Notes under the pieces: generated by a model
The model's input: the letters and a program-made list of their open reading frames with translations, nothing else
What the model was told of the DNA's origin: nothing
Databases searched by the model: none
Translations under genes and position numbers: made by a program
In this document: piece after piece, positions 19,568 to 31,997 of the stretch
How positions within the stretch are numbered: the stretch's first letter is position 1
How the letters are laid out: each line of letters starts with the position of its first letter
Assembly (NCBI GenBank): GCA_020744225.1
Contig: JAGMWG010000014.1
Span: 248,001 to 312,000, forward strand
Source: Paraphoma chrysanthemicola
Lineage: Eukaryota; Ascomycota; Dothideomycetes; Pleosporales; Phaeosphaeriaceae
Length of the DNA: 64,000 bases
Direction of reading: 5' to 3'

Positions 19568-20644
19568 ATGCCGATCTCGTTACTTCCCGCCTCGGCTGCG
19601 GCCTTTGCGCCACGATCAACGGTCAACGTCGTCTTGAACTCAAAGGTTGAGCCATGGTTAACACAAACTCTCAAGAGAGTAAACCGAGTCAAGCGACCGC
19701 TCAACAGTGTACAACAACACACGCGGTGTTTGACAGAAACGCTTTCTGGCTCAAACGCGATGTGGTCACTATGCTCCATTATGGTACCAAAGGCCCCGGA
19801 TTCGGAACTGCGCAAGGATTCCAACCCTCTGGTCGAAGCGCTCTTCAACTATCAGCTTATCCACATTGAGGCATACGTCGTACACGTCGACATGGTTTCA
19901 CAACATGAGGTTGCATTCAAGCTTACACCAGAGACCATTGAAGCGCTTATCGAGTACCACAAGGACATCTACTCGGTCGACGTGTCGGCGAGCACCTGGG
20001 AATGGGCCGAGAAGGAGCAGCAGCTGAAGAAGCTTCAGGACAAGTTTGTGCAGGCAGTCAACCGTTACGTCTTCCGAACTGGCGTCCGAGCACTGGAAGG
20101 ACTTGAGGAGGACGGTGCGGGAGAGCTACTCGAGGGCCGAGGCGAGGATGTCAAGAGCGCCATCATGGGACTTTTCCTTCCGCTCCTGCCACCGCCTCCG
20201 AGGATCGTTGACGTTGTCCGACCAGCACCGCTTCTTCCCAGCTCATCCGGATCTGCAAACTGGTGGGCGCCAACACAGCACGTACCCGTGTCACACTCGC
20301 ACCCAGCGCCAGTGGATTCATGGAGAGTGGTCCCATCGACACCAAGCCCGACCATTGCTACCTGCGGTGAAACTCAACCGACCTTCTGGAGCACCATGGG
20401 CACTATGGGTTTCGAGGCTATTCAGCTGCCGTCACCGACACCCTCTTTCAGCCAGCCGTACAACTCGACTAGCCCGTACACGTCGAGTTCGTACTACAGC
20501 CCGCCCCCAGCTTCGGCACCGATCCCTGCGCTTCCGTTGCCGAGCGTGCTGGCCCAGCAATGCGGGTCAAGCGCTGTGCACGGAGGATACGGCAGCTTCG
20601 GATGGGACACAGGATTTGCACCACAGTATGCGGCGTTCACCTAA
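19568..20644 (+). CDS. Protein of unknown function, Pro/Ser-rich C-terminus
   Basis: Single open frame of 358 residues, starting at an ATG in a good context (GTCACCATGC) behind a CT-rich leader. I do not recognise a domain. Residues about 90-185 look folded and helical (LVEALFNYQLIHIEAYVVHV, EHEALIEYHKDI-like helices, WAEKEQQLKKLQDKFVQAV). The rest, from about 215, is a low-complexity Pro/Ser/Thr tail with runs such as LPPPPR and YTSSSYYSPPPASAP, ending QYAAFT. There is no signal peptide or membrane segment. The layout (short helical domain plus disordered tail) would suit a regulatory or adaptor protein, but that is only a guess. The uninterrupted frame and leader make a real gene likely. 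Confidence 0.6.
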   Translation: MPISLLPASAAAFAPRSTVNVVLNSKVEPWLTQTLKRVNRVKRPLNSVQQHTRCLTETLSGSNAMWSLCSIMVPKAPDSELRKDSNPLVEALFNYQLIHIEAYVVHVDMVSQHEVAFKLTPETIEALIEYHKDIYSVDVSASTWEWAEKEQQLKKLQDKFVQAVNRYVFRTGVRALEGLEEDGAGELLEGRGEDVKSAIMGLFLPLLPPPPRIVDVVRPAPLLPSSSGSANWWAPTQHVPVSHSHPAPVDSWRVVPSTPSPTIATCGETQPTFWSTMGTMGFEAIQLPSPTPSFSQPYNSTSPYTSSSYYSPPPASAPIPALPLPSVLAQQCGSSAVHGGYGSFGWDTGFAPQYAAFT

Positions 20645-22394
20645 GCGCATAAGTCATACTCTTGACGCCCCTGCTGTCTACCTCACCATGTCGAAGCCGG
20701 GAAGCGTGGACCTGGCCAGTCCCATTGTTCTTCCTTAGAGGTTGTGTGCGCGACCAACCTTACGACGCCCGACACGAGACGAATGCGATATGCAACGACA
20801 TGATGTCCCACCCCTCGACATCATCATACACACCAAGCATGGGACGGAGTTACTCATCGATTTTAGCGAGCGTGTTTGCTTTTCTCCTCTCTTTCTCTCG
20901 TACATTTTCCTTTGATACCTGCTTTTCATTTTTGTCTTTTTAGCGAGCGCATCTCCTTTGTCCATCATCATCCATTGCCGTCGGCCAGACCGGCTCTTTT
21001 CATTTTATACTGGGTTTACAAGCATCTCTGGAGGGCACTGCATGTCGGGCATTTTCCAGCGGTCAGACACCGAAAGACAGGAATACAGCCTCACGGCTAC
21101 GAGGCGGGCACACTCGGTTGGTTTTTTGTTTAATGTCGTTTTGGGAAACAGATGCACGCATATCTCTCTTGTGGAGCCATGGCTTGCCAACTCACCTCGA
21201 AGACTTACGGACTTCTTGTTTCTTTTCTGCCGATTCTCAGACTGGCATTGAGTGTCAGCCGGACATGCTGAGCGGCAAGCGACAAAAGTTATCCACGGAC
21301 ATCTGGCATGTCTCGTAATAGCTGTCTCTGCGACCATGGACAAGTGGATGAGTACGAGGAAGCAGGGCGTGAGGACGGGACAAGAGCACGCCAGTCGTGC
21401 CTTGGCTCGCAGACAAAGTGGTCCTCTGCTTGCGGAGCAAACACCTTTTCTGATTTCCTCACACCCTTGCCTACCTCTTTCTCATTCACGACTCCAGACG
21501 CGCAGGGACTGTAGGGTCATCTCCTACACTTCAAGCTAGTCTTGATAGAAGCACCGACGCTCGATTGATTCGAGCGGGTGAATCGGATGCTGGACCGAAG
21601 CATGCTTCACACACCCAAGTACTTTAAATCTAATAAAAAACACACAACTTGAATCAATCAAAGATCTTCACTTCATGTGCGCTGATATGTGACAAGTGAG
21701 ACGAAACAATCAATCTTTGATGAAGTTGGGACTGTGGACCGGATACGGATAAGGGCGGCTCTACGCATCGTTGGAGACCATGGCATTGGTACCGCGTGAG
21801 TTGGGAAGCAGATCTGGGGAAGAGTGCACGCAATTGCCATGTGCAGACGCACGCGCACGGCGAGGAATGTGGACCGCCTGGAGAATTGGGAACAGGATTG
21901 TTCTGGGAAATTATTTATAGATGGCGGGGTGGAGGCGCGCAATATTGCAGCCCGTCTTATCGCATTCAAGGGACTACGATATACGAATGGTACATGCTGT
22001 TGCTCGGAGGCATGCAGACCAGTTCAAAGTACGGATACAAGACGTGGAACGCCCACCAAGGCACTTTCCGGGCGTGCAATGGAGGCGCACTGGCGAAGTT
22101 TAGGCGGCGCCCGTCTTTGTGTTTGGCGCATGTTTCGCCGAAGCTTGAACGGCGCCGAGTGTGCGGCTTTGATCGAAACAAGTGCACGCCGCCGCCGCAG
22201 CGCATACGACATGTGTTCTCTCGCATGTGCGTGCATGGCAGCGTGTCTATACACACACACACATACACATCCCGTCCTCACTGAAGTCGTACCGCCGTTG
22301 CTTGCCGGCTGTCTGCTTCCAGGTTGCCCTCCGCGATGCAACTGCGGCCTGCGTCGTCATAGCCAGTTGCAACCGCTCCCGCCCTTGCGCGACA
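20645..22394. other. Gene-free interval
   Basis: 1.75 kb between two plus-strand genes. It starts with a T/C-rich stretch (20.87-20.94 kb) likely belonging to the upstream gene's 3' UTR. An AATAAA at 21632-21637 and a TTTATAG element near 21911 are present. No coding region is supported. Confidence 0.45.
22249..22270. repeat. CA dinucleotide microsatellite
   Basis: An (AC)n run with one interruption, 125 bases before the start codon of the Gid4-type gene, so probably in its leader or promoter. Confidence 0.8.
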
Positions 22395-24538
22395 ATGCCG
22401 CCGCCCGCCAGCCCTGTGAGTCTCAACGTCCCGTCGTCCGGCTCAACGTCTGCGAGCGCCTTTGCTGCACTTGCACCTGCACCCACCGTAGAGAGACTGC
22501 AGAACGCGCGCCGCTGACACTGCCGTGCCGTTTCTAGGACCCCGACCCGCCCGTGTCGTTCCTCTCGGCCGCCCTGCGCGAGCTCGAGAGCCCCGTCGAC
22601 GCCGACGTGCTCAACCTCGCTGCAACGCTCGGCCAGCAGCACGACGAGCGCAGCGCCTCGCCGTTCCCCGACGCGGCGGCCGTCCGCGCAGAGTTCCGGC
22701 GCCGCCACGAGCTGAGCGAGCAGCAGCGGCTGGACGAGTCGCGGCAGCATCTGCGGCTGCTGGAGCGCCAGCAAGAAGAGGCGGGCCAGCGCGACCGGCT
22801 GCGACGAGCCATGAGCCGCGAGAGCAGCGCTGCGTACGGCGACCGCGTGCCCAGCCGCAACAGCCTGTACGACTGGTCGCCCACCAACGAGGCCGACGAC
22901 GAGGACGAGCTGGACCAGATCCTCGCCGAGCTGCGCCGCGAGCAGCCCAACACCCACCCGGAAGTGCTGCGCGTGCTGGGCAGGTCGCAGCTCGACTCGG
23001 AGCGCGAGCGCATCCGCTCCATCTCGTCGAGGCTGAGCGCGGAGCGCGCGGGGTCGGCGGGCGAGTCGCTGCGGTCGACGGCCATCTTGCAGAGCGTGCG
23101 GCGACACCCGCGCTTCTCGGCGCGCACAAGAGAGTACCTGCAGCGCTACAACAGCGAGCGCGAGGCCGCGGCCAGGGCGGGCACCCACAGCGAGTCGCAG
23201 GCCCGCTTCATGTCGGAGAGCGCCCGCCAGATGGCCCTGCAGCGCCTCGCCGACAGCAGGACCTCGCTCGACCGCGAGCGCCGGGACATGCTCTCCAGGT
23301 CCGACTCGTACCGCCGCAACTACCTCGACCACCGCACCTCGAATCCCGCGCCCGCCGTGTCGCCCCTGCTCGAACAGGCCGTCAAGTACCTCTCGCGCAT
23401 ACGCCACTCCAGCACCATAGACGACAGCCTAAACTGCGCGCTGGACGCCGGCTTCCTCAGCAAGGACTACTTCAGCATACAATACGCCGACTTCATCACA
23501 GATCCCTCCACCATACCGCCGCCCGCCAAGACGTCGTGGCTCGCACCGGGCGCAGTCCTGTCCGGCTGCCAGCACGCTACTAGCGTCGCTGCGACAGCCA
23601 CGGCAGCCGCGCCAGGAACCACCGCCAGCAATCAGTTCCGCATCCTTGACGGCTCAGCACCTCCACTGCCGACCCTCCCCCCACCAAGCCGGCCATGGCT
23701 GGCTAACAGCTACTCGACGCCCCGGAGTCGGACCTCGCAAGTCTCTCCCGAGCCCACGGCCGCACAGCTCCCCCAGCAGGACAGATGGCCCGTCAAGGTC
23801 ACCATCCACGAAGTCGACTGGGACGCCATGACCCTCTCCGCCACCATGGAAGCGTATAACGTGCCTTCCCACCCACACCAGTCGCTGCTCAACAGTTACG
23901 GCGAGCCTCCTCAGCAATACACGCGCACATCATCAATTACCACCTACCTCGAAGGCGAGATCCTCGACTTCAACAAACACACCCTCCTCACCGAATCCTT
24001 CAAGTCTAGCGCCGCCAACGACGCCACCTACTGGCGCAAACTCCCGCCCTTCCAGAAGATGAGCGACGAAGAAGTCATTCGCGCCCTCACCAGCAAGCGC
24101 TGGTACACCCAAGTTCTCAACAAAGAATACATCCTCATGCGCTGGAAAGAACGGTGCTTCGTCAAATCCCTCGCTCGCCCCAGCGCCTCGCCAGTCCTGC
24201 CACCACCCTCGACAACAACGCCATCAGCCTCATACATTGACGGACCCATGCCGTCCTACCACTCGCACATCCAGCCCGACATCTCCTCGCTCACCCCTTA
24301 CCGACTAGTGCGCGACCCGGCGACCAACGAGTTGCAGGTGGAGATTCAGCACGAGGAACACGCGACGTTTGATGATAGCGGGTGTGGGCTGACAATCAGC
24401 GGCTTTTATTACACGTGCTTGAGGAGGAGGGATGGGCGACTAGAGGGGTTGTATTATGATCCGCAGAGTAGTCCATATCAGTGTTTGAAGCTGGAGAGTA
24501 AGAGAGGAGGCGCGGTGGGGTCGTGGGGATTTAGATGA
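22395..24538 (+). CDS. Gid4/Vid24-type protein (GID ubiquitin ligase substrate receptor)
   Basis: Exons 22395-22415 and 22538-24538 with a 122-base intron (GTGAGT...TTCTAG); 673 residues. The open frame starts only at a GTG at 22553, so the seven-codon first exon (MPPPASP) supplies the ATG. The C-terminal third carries the Vid24 domain: YLEGEILDFNKHTLL, DATYWRKLPPF, SKRWYTQVLNKEYILMRWKERCFV, then LTISGFYYTCLRRRDGRLEGLYYD and SSPYQCLKLE. In yeast Gid4 binds Pro/N-degrons of gluconeogenic enzymes and presents them to the GID E3 ligase. The first about 330 residues are an Arg/Glu/Ser-rich, largely disordered or helical arm rich in RxxS motifs, much longer than in yeast. The exon is very GC-rich there. 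Confidence 0.85.
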
Positions 24539-25468
24539 GGTGGATGGTTGATAGAGTGGTTTTGCTGGTGTGTTGCATGTCTTTTGGCGTTTCCGATAGG
24601 AACTTTTGCATCAGATACTGGAGTTTTGGGGGTGCATTTGGATTGGATTGGAACTGGACCTGGACCGCCCACTGAGGCTTTTTTGTTTGATATCAACAGA
24701 TGGATTGGGACACTCGCTCGACACGATATCATATTACGACGCGCGAGCAATGTCTCAACAGATATGGATAGATTCAACTCAAGAAATGGAGAAAGAATTA
24801 CATCTATTTCACTACTGCGAAACACATATTGCAACACCCTTCCACCTCTTATCTCAAGTGCAATCATGAAGATCTGATCCTTAGAACGCTCCTGCTTGTG
24901 ACTCGTACCTCTGCATCGTACGTAGCAACCAGGCTATAAGATTACTCATCCAACGCTTCCAAACCTAACCTTTCCCGCACGTATCCTGCACTATCCAAAT
25001 ACCTATGCAAATGAAGATAGACAGTCAGAAATACACGCCATACACGCGTTATGTCATAACGCAGACGTGCGCATGCAGCGCGAAGCTACTGGTTAGAGCC
25101 AATGGAAATGAAGCGATTTGAACCCCGCGTCCGGAAAGGGAATGCGCAGCCGAGTATCAAGCGTCACTGCGCGAGACTTGCTGTGCTGGGTGTTCGGAGA
25201 GAAGCACGTAATCGAGCCGAACGGAAGAGTTAGCAGTGCGATTGAGGCGCGAAGGAGTCATTATAGTGCGTGGTTTGTTACTGAACAGGTTTAAAAGAAG
25301 GGTGCTGAGGCAGAGTACTAAAGACATCGCGCGCCGGTACAAAGAAGCAAGGAGACACGACACTGACTTTTGTTCCTTCTTTGGTTTTGATACAACGGAA
25401 AGAGCTGAAAGTTAAGAGGAAGAATCTAGGACACAGAGTTGGAATCACAATCAGGATTGCTAGCAAAT
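24539..25468. other. Gene-free interval
   Basis: 0.9 kb between two plus-strand genes. Frames at 24.55-24.87 kb overlap the 3' UTR of the Gid4-type gene and have no domain. Nothing else seen. Confidence 0.5.
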
Positions 25469-26310
25469 ATGGCGTCTCCAGCATACGAAAAGACAAAAGT
25501 GAATAAATTGGGACGATTGGGAAATCGCGGTACATACCCATCCCATACCCCATCACCGCTTCATGATCCGCGTACTAACACTCCCCAAAAGGAACATACG
25601 ACTACGCCACAATCCACTCCCTCATCAACCAAGCCCCAGTCCTCCACGTCTCCTTCACCGACCCAGAGCACCCCTTCCCCGTCGTCCTCCCCATGCTCGG
25701 CTGCACAGGCTCCTACGCCTCCCAATCCGCCTCCCCCACCTCAAGCACACAAGATATCTACATCCACGGCTACGTCTCCGGGCGGATATTCCGCACTGGC
25801 AAATCCGCCACAGACCCCGGCCTACCCATCACCATCGCAGCAACGTTTCTCGACGGCCTGGTCCTCTCGCTCACGCCGTTCCATAACAGCTGCAACTACC
25901 GCAGCGCCGTGGTGTACGGGTATGCGAGTGTAGTCGAGGATCGAGACGAGGCGCTATATGCTATGAAACTGATTACGGATAATTTACTCCCGGAGCGATG
26001 GGATAAGTCGCGTGTTCCGCCGACGGAGACGGAGCTCAAATCGACGAGTATACTTCGCGTCAGGATTGAGAGTGCGAGTGCGAAGATTAGGGATGGAGGA
26101 CCGAGTGAGGATCGTGCGGATCTCAAGGATAAGGAGTTGGTGAAGAAGGTGTGGACGGGCGTGGTGCCGTATTGGGGCACGTGGGGGGAGCCGGTTGCTG
26201 GGAAGGAGAATGGGTGTGAGGAGGTGGAGGGGTATATTGAGAAGTGGAGGCAAGATGAGACGAGGCAGGCGAAGGGGTATGCGTTTGAGGCTATTGAGAA
26301 GGGGAAATAG
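25469..26310 (+). CDS. PNPOx-like flavin-nucleotide-binding protein
   Basis: Exons 25469-25529 and 25592-26310; the 62-base intron (GTACAT...AAAAG) holds a textbook CTAAC branch point and splits a glycine codon. 259 residues. The N-terminus (YEKTKVNKLGRLGNRGTYDYATIHSLIN) matches the pyridoxamine-5'-phosphate-oxidase-like, FMN-binding split-barrel family. Strands such as LHVSFTDPEHPFPVVLPMLG, IYIHGYVSGRIF and SAVVYGYASVVED follow. Members are annotated as flavin-nucleotide-binding or Nim-like proteins; the reaction is not known. The C-terminal part (VVPYWGTWGEP) is the usual fungal extension. It ends 120 bases before the 3' end of the convergent Dbp8 gene. Confidence 0.8.
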
Positions 26311-26429
26311 AGAATGGCACGTAGGCAGATAATGTGCACAGGATTGATTCGTATGCTGGAGTTTAGATATAGACTGGATGAGGTAGGTAGATGAAACCAC
26401 ATGAGATCTCATTGATATTTACTTCGATC

Positions 26430-28089
26430 CTACTCGCCAACTCGTCGCTTCTTCATCCCCGTGACACGATTTCCCTTGACATCCCTCCCCTCCTCAATGT
26501 TCAGCATGGCTTCCCTCTTCTTCTCCGTCACAATCTTCAGCGCATCCCGCACAACCCGTCCCTCAACACTGACACCCTCCTCTTCAAACTCGGCCATCTT
26601 CCCGCCCACACGTTCCTCAATTGCCAATACCAGCTCTACATCTCTCTGCCCGATGAACGTCACACTCGTACCCGCGCGCCCCGCACGCGCTGTTCGACCA
26701 ACACGATGGATGTAATCGTCCGGGTCGCGCGGGACGTCGAAGTTGACTACGAGCCCGACCGATGGGATGTCCAAACCACGGGCTGCGACGTCCGTGGCGA
26801 CGAGGATGCGTGCGGCTTGTGCGCGGAAGCGAGCGAGGTTTGCAATGCGGTCTTGTTGCTTGAGGCCCGAGTGGAGGGCTGTAACGCGGTGGCCGAGCAT
26901 GCGGAGCATGTACTCTAACAACGTTGCTGTCTTTGTGCGATTGCAGAAGATGATGACGCTCTTCTCGAGATTGTTGGGTGTGCCGAGGAGGACGTGTAGA
27001 TAGCATTCTTTGTGCGTGACGGGGGTTTGAAGATAGAGCTGTGATAGACTTGCGGGCGTGGCGAGCGTGTCGGTGTCGACTTCGCAGACGAAGATGGGCA
27101 AGCGGCCTGGGGCGCGGGGTTGGGATTTCAGGGCGAGGACTTCGGGGGTCACGGTTGCGGTGAAGAGGAGTGTCTGGCGCTTTTCTTTGGGTGGGAGGAC
27201 GGAGAGACAGGTCTCAAGATCAGGGAGCATGGAGCCGCGGCCAGGCGCGAGGAGCCGGTCAGCTTCATCGAAGACTACAAAGCGTACGCGACGGAGGCCG
27301 CAGATGGTGTCTTCGCCAGAGGTTTTGATGTGCTCGGCGAGACGACCGGGAGTTGCGATAACGACATGTGGGCGGGATGCAAGTGCGATGGCTTGTTCTC
27401 GCTGGTCGGAGCCGCCTGTAACGAGGATAGGCTTCATGGACTGAGGTGCTGATATGGCTTTGACTTGCTCGTAGATCTGGATGGCAAGTTCGCGGGTGGG
27501 CCTGAGATGTGTTAGTCCACCGAGCATTGAGCGATAGCTGTATAACCTCAAAGCAGGATATAGACGCCGATTGTTTGTCTATTGTATGCTTCGAGCTATG
27601 CGGCAGGATTACTCACGTGATAATGAGGGCGAATATCCCGCATGGATCTTCCGCCCACTTCTGCATAATCGGGACCGAGAAGGCCACAGTCTTACCTGTA
27701 CCTGTACGCGAACCGCCTATACAGTCCCGGCCCTTGAGTATCTCAGGAATACAAGCCTTCTGAATGCCAGTGGGCCGTTTGATTTCCATTGACGAAAGTG
27801 AGGCAACCAGCCATGGCGCAACATCAATAGAGGCAAAATCGTTCTTTTCCTTGGTTCCTTTCGAGGTGGCTTGAGCTGAAGCTTTGCTTGTCCTCGAAGG
27901 AGCCTGAGCGGCGCCAGCACTCTTTCCAATATTCACGCGTGCAACTGCTGGTAGTGTAGAAATCCTCGGAGGGCTGGCATCAGATTCGGAGTCTTCCTCG
28001 TCAGACATCTTCCTTCTCTTTCGCGATCCATGTTGTGCTTCCAGAATATCTTCATCTGATTCTCGGGAGCTAGAGTAGTCGTCCGTCAT
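26430..28089 (-). CDS. dbp8: DEAD-box RNA helicase Dbp8
   Basis: Exons 27617-28089 and 26430-27501, intron of 115 bases (GTGAGT...CTCAG with GACTAAC branch) between motif I and motif Ia; 514 residues. All helicase motifs are present: a Q-motif region (PWLVASLSSMEIKRPTGIQ), SRTGTGKT (I), PTREL (Ia), TPGR (Ib), DEAD (II), TAT in place of SAT (III), ARGLDIPSV (V) and HRVGRTARAGRAG (VI). TAT in motif III and the compact size fit Dbp8, the nucleolar ATPase that works with Esf2 in 18S rRNA processing and 40S maturation. The acidic and basic N-terminal about 90 residues are a typical nucleolar-type extension. Another small-subunit helicase is the only alternative. Confidence 0.87.
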
Positions 28090-28532
28090 GGTGGCCCGAG
28101 TTATTGAGGATGAGATGTGCGGACACAGGAAACTTCACCAGTGATAGTTCGAAACTTTTTTGCAGGGGTGTCCTATCGATAAGCTTGGATCATGTCGGCC
28201 CGACAACCCCGTTCATGCACATCCGTGTAGGACAACTCAGACACGTCAAATTCATCACGTCCTATTTGAGAAACTTTGTGTTCAATTTCAAGTACCAGTC
28301 GCTGTGCTTAATCCAGTCAAGCTCCTGTATGGAGGCAGTGGTAGCCATACTTTTGCCCCATAACTTCAATCTGAACACGCAGATCCTGGCAGCACCAAGC
28401 ACCGTATTGGGTGACTTGACAGTCTATCGATTTGTCTCAAGAGTGTTGACTTTCATATGAATCAATAACGAGATATTCCCGAGGTTTTCAAGCCCCAGTG
28501 AGATTGTTACGCCCACGCAGGCCCTGAGACCG
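28090..28532. other. Promoter of Dbp8 and 3' region of the SET gene
   Basis: 443 bases between two minus-strand genes. No coding sequence or repeat recognised. Confidence 0.5.
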
Positions 28533-30588
28533 CTAACTTGTACCACTTCGGCGGTATCTACAGCACGACTCGCCACACAAACACGATTTGTCCAAGCCCG
28601 CCCAGTACTTGTCACCATAGTCGACAGTGATTTCCGATCCGGCTTCGATACCTTTACTCACCAGGATAACACGTTGTGTGTCTAGCCACGTGAAAGTAGA
28701 AGACTGCGCGTTCGCCTTGCAACTGTGATTCGCAAACCGCGTATAATTGCCCATCCTACCCTGCCAGATCTGGTACTTTGTCGTCGGCGTAGTTCCCTCC
28801 ATGACATCTAGATGCCTGACGCCGTTGGTGATTAAGCCCACCAGCTCGCCAACAGCTGTGCCTCGATCGAACGCCGTCAAAGCCACGAGCCCGTTGTTCT
28901 TGCCATCGGGTGTGCGGTATATTTGGACCGGCGGCGGTTTCCGCTTGACGCATCCGAACAGCGAGGGAAAACAAAAGCAAGCATTCGATGAGGGCTCGTC
29001 AGACTGCTGTTCATTGCATAGAGCGCAGTTGTAGATACCCTTGTTCTTTGAGAGTGCATTTTGCTGGGGCATCCAGCGTGGATCTTCGCATCCCCAGACT
29101 GAGTGATCGATGACCGATTCATCGATATGCTCGAACGAAAAGAAGGGGTCGTGGGCGTTATACGTTTGCCGTAATCGTAAAGGGTCCGATCCGTCCTCAT
29201 TCACGACCCACTCGTGCGGATGACCTGGATACTGCAGCGCTGTTGAGTCTCCGACGATCGCAAGCAGTTGTCGCCAGTGCGGATGCAATGTGTCCGCCGC
29301 AACCTCTAATCTTTTGCGCAAATTTCTTAAACGTCGCATAGCATCCTTGTCGAAGCCGACGCGATATTTGCAGAATCTGTAGATGCCCATGCCGGCGAAG
29401 ACGAGCGCGGCCCAGCCGGCGGCGTCTTTTACGTCTTTGTACCCCTTCCATATTGCCATCTTGTTCCGCAGTTCTTTCTCCGACCACCCGAAGTCCTGAC
29501 AGGCTTCCATGAAAACCGCCTTTCTATGCTTGGTCGAAGACATGTCAGTATTGACGAGAGACCGATGCTGTACTTGTTCTTCGAACAGCTCTGTCCATCG
29601 GGCTTGCACGATGATCTCGATAGAGCGACATACGCGACTCGCTTGTGTGACCTTGCGGCAGAAGAGGTTCATCTGGCTGAAGGAGCCTCCACTTGGTTCG
29701 GCTGTGATGCTCAAAGTTCGGGCAGGTTCGGTCGGCGTATGATGTATAAGTCCTGTGCTGCCGTTTGGTGCTACCTGGAACTGATCAAAGATGGCCTGAG
29801 GGTCTAGATTAATTGATCCGTGCACCTGCTCCCAGATCCCGGTGATCAGTTTGTCGAGTGTTGAGGGCTGGAATACGAACTTCTCGGAAACGACCTTTCT
29901 CCTCTTGGGGAAGGTTCGTGTGTCGACTTGCATCTGGCGTTGATGCTCGCTGAGGTCCTCTTGTATCGCATGTGTCTGGGTGACTCTCAATCCGCCTGTG
30001 CCTTTTCGCCGCATATCGGGCGGTGGTTCTTCATCATTAGAATCATGCTCTTCTGCAGGGCTGAGATCGTCGAGGGGCTGGCCCCGGTGCCTTGCTTGGG
30101 ATGAGTTGAAGGAGTGATGGCCATCGATCGGACTGGGTGAGGGTTGTGGTGTTTTCATCCCAGTCAAGTCCAAGGTTCGCTACATATTGTTAATTAGTGC
30201 CAAAATCATGCGCGAAGACATCCTGCACTCGTCCTGCCAATATACTAGCGCGACAGTGCAAGGCACATGATAGTGAAGCATCATCACGCCAGACAAGCAC
30301 AAGAGACATTCATGGCCCGCGGCTTTGGCAAAGACACTGATTCAACACGGTATGAAGTGATGCGAGGTTGATGAATATGGTACGTACCGAAGCAATCCTT
30401 TCGGAACGTGGTCGAGTCGCAGTACTCGATTGACCGGCATCTTCGATATAGGCTTCGAACCGAAGCACAGGCCGGTCAAGATGATCTATCTGCGGCCATG
30501 CGATATTGATGTTCGATTTGGCAAGATGCTCCTGTATGGCTTTGCCAATGCATTCTGAGAGCCCGTCGATGCCATCAAGTGCGTTCAT
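28533..30588 (-). CDS. SET-domain protein
   Basis: Exons 30388-30588 and 28533-30179, with a 208-base intron (GTACGT...TGTAG); 615 residues. The long second frame begins only with a TTG, so the 67-codon first exon, which joins in phase, supplies the start. The C-terminal 130 residues form a SET domain: GLVALTAFDRGTAVGELVG, a RFANHSCKAN motif holding the S-adenosylmethionine/pseudoknot core, EITVDYGDKYW, and a CLCGESCCRY post-SET-like zinc cluster. The middle (about 230-380) is a conserved helical region with two hydrophobic stretches, and the N-terminus is disordered and Ser/Pro-rich. It is presumably a protein-lysine methyltransferase. It is not one of the Set1, Set2, Dim-5 or E(z) types that I can tell, and histone specificity is unknown. 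Confidence 0.82.
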
Positions 30589-31997
30589 TCTCCGACGATA
30601 TTAGCTCGCCACGCACGCATTGAGCGACCCCTTGTTCGAGCTTACTGCCGCAGTGACGAGCAGCGAAACAGTATTGGGTTTAGCTTGATTGTGATAAGCT
30701 TGATCCCGACGTGTTGGATGTCGAGCAACATACATAGCCTGTGGGACGGACCGATCGCGTGGGATCAGAGTGTCAAGCCGGCAAAATAATGATACGAGAT
30801 AGGCTTTGGTGCGGTTCCCTTCGCAAGCAATGTGTTTTCCAGAATGAGACCGAAGAAGCACCGAACGCCCTCGGGTCTAGACGCTCGACGTCTGAGAAAC
30901 GAAGGGTACTTTCACGCCGGCGGCTGCCAGAATGACTGCCAAATACTTTGTGAATTATGTTTTGATGCAAATGCCACCGAACTTGAGAGCAGTGACGATG
31001 AAGACTACAAGAGAACGAATTGAAGTTGCGCCCTCCTCCGCGTCGATAGCGTTCCTTCAAGATTCCAACGGCATTGCGTCATGGCCGGATCGGGGCGCCG
31101 AGAGAACGAATCTTTTAGAACCCTGGATATTCTCATCCGCAAACTATGCATATGAGCGAAAGAAGATCTGCACATCGTCGTCGCTTATGCTTGCGATGCA
31201 GGTGTCAAGCTCGCCAGTCTTCGCTAGAATTCGTGCCCATTCGGCCAAGCATGGTACTTTGAACATGCACTTTTAGGGGAGGCTGTAAAGCGCCAGAGAA
31301 TTGTCTCAGTTGAAAAGAAAACTTTCAGTGGTGCGAGGGCGGACACGATCGTGGATCATGCCGACGCCTGGTGAGCCACCGACAAGCATCCAAAGGACCA
31401 CACGCCCGTAATACAATTCGATCACGAAGCAAATTCACACGAACAGTACAATACAGTGCTCGGGCAGAATGCTTGGCTCAGGAATGTCCGGATTCCAGGC
31501 GCTAGCCATACGCGAAACACCTGCGCCCCGATCTCGACCACCATAGGCACGTCACTCTGCCTATCTTGTGCACATGTTAGATTCCATCCTGCAACTTGAC
31601 ACGGCGCCAGAGTTGTTTGATTTGGTATAGCAGACTTATACTTGAACGCAAAAGTCTTCGTCGACTCGACCAGCGCAGAGGAGAATTATGTTTGTGTTTT
31701 GTAGAGAGACTAATAGGCAGGCATCCTTGTAGATTGCCAGAGTCGATCCATCGGATACCACGTCTGCCAAGCGGCTTTACCACGCTGCTCTCCACCGCCA
31801 TGACAACTACCAACCAGTGCTATTTCTATGGACGTAATTCCACCCTATAAATGCAATCAAAGCCTCGCATTGGAAATGCTGTTTCTCTGCTATAGCATTT
31901 GGGTGTTCATTCTGCAATTGCAACATTGCTCTTGCATTTGCTTGCATCTCAATACTTGTATTTTCTCTCAATTTGGCATCGCATTGCGTTCTTGGCC
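30589..31997. other. Divergent promoter interval
   Basis: 1.4 kb between the SET gene (minus) and the anion transporter (plus). The plus frame at 30932-31276 and the minus frame at 30773-31060 have no features I trust. It should contain both promoters. Confidence 0.45.
31846..31852 (+). promoter_or_regulatory. TATA box of the Bor1-type transporter gene
   Basis: TATAAAT 146 bases upstream of the ATG at 31998, followed by a C/T-containing leader. Confidence 0.45.

Noticed and set aside
22247..23407. 386-codon minus-strand frame and a 352-codon second plus-strand frame over the Gid4-type gene
   Set aside because: The DNA is so GC-rich that stops are rare in all frames. Both translate to Arg/Ala/Pro-rich nonsense, while the 22553-24538 frame carries the Vid24 domain.
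25081..25140. tRNA-like pieces (GGTTAGAGCC and GATTTGAACCCC)
   Set aside because: The two motifs point to opposite strands, and neither orientation folds into a cloverleaf.
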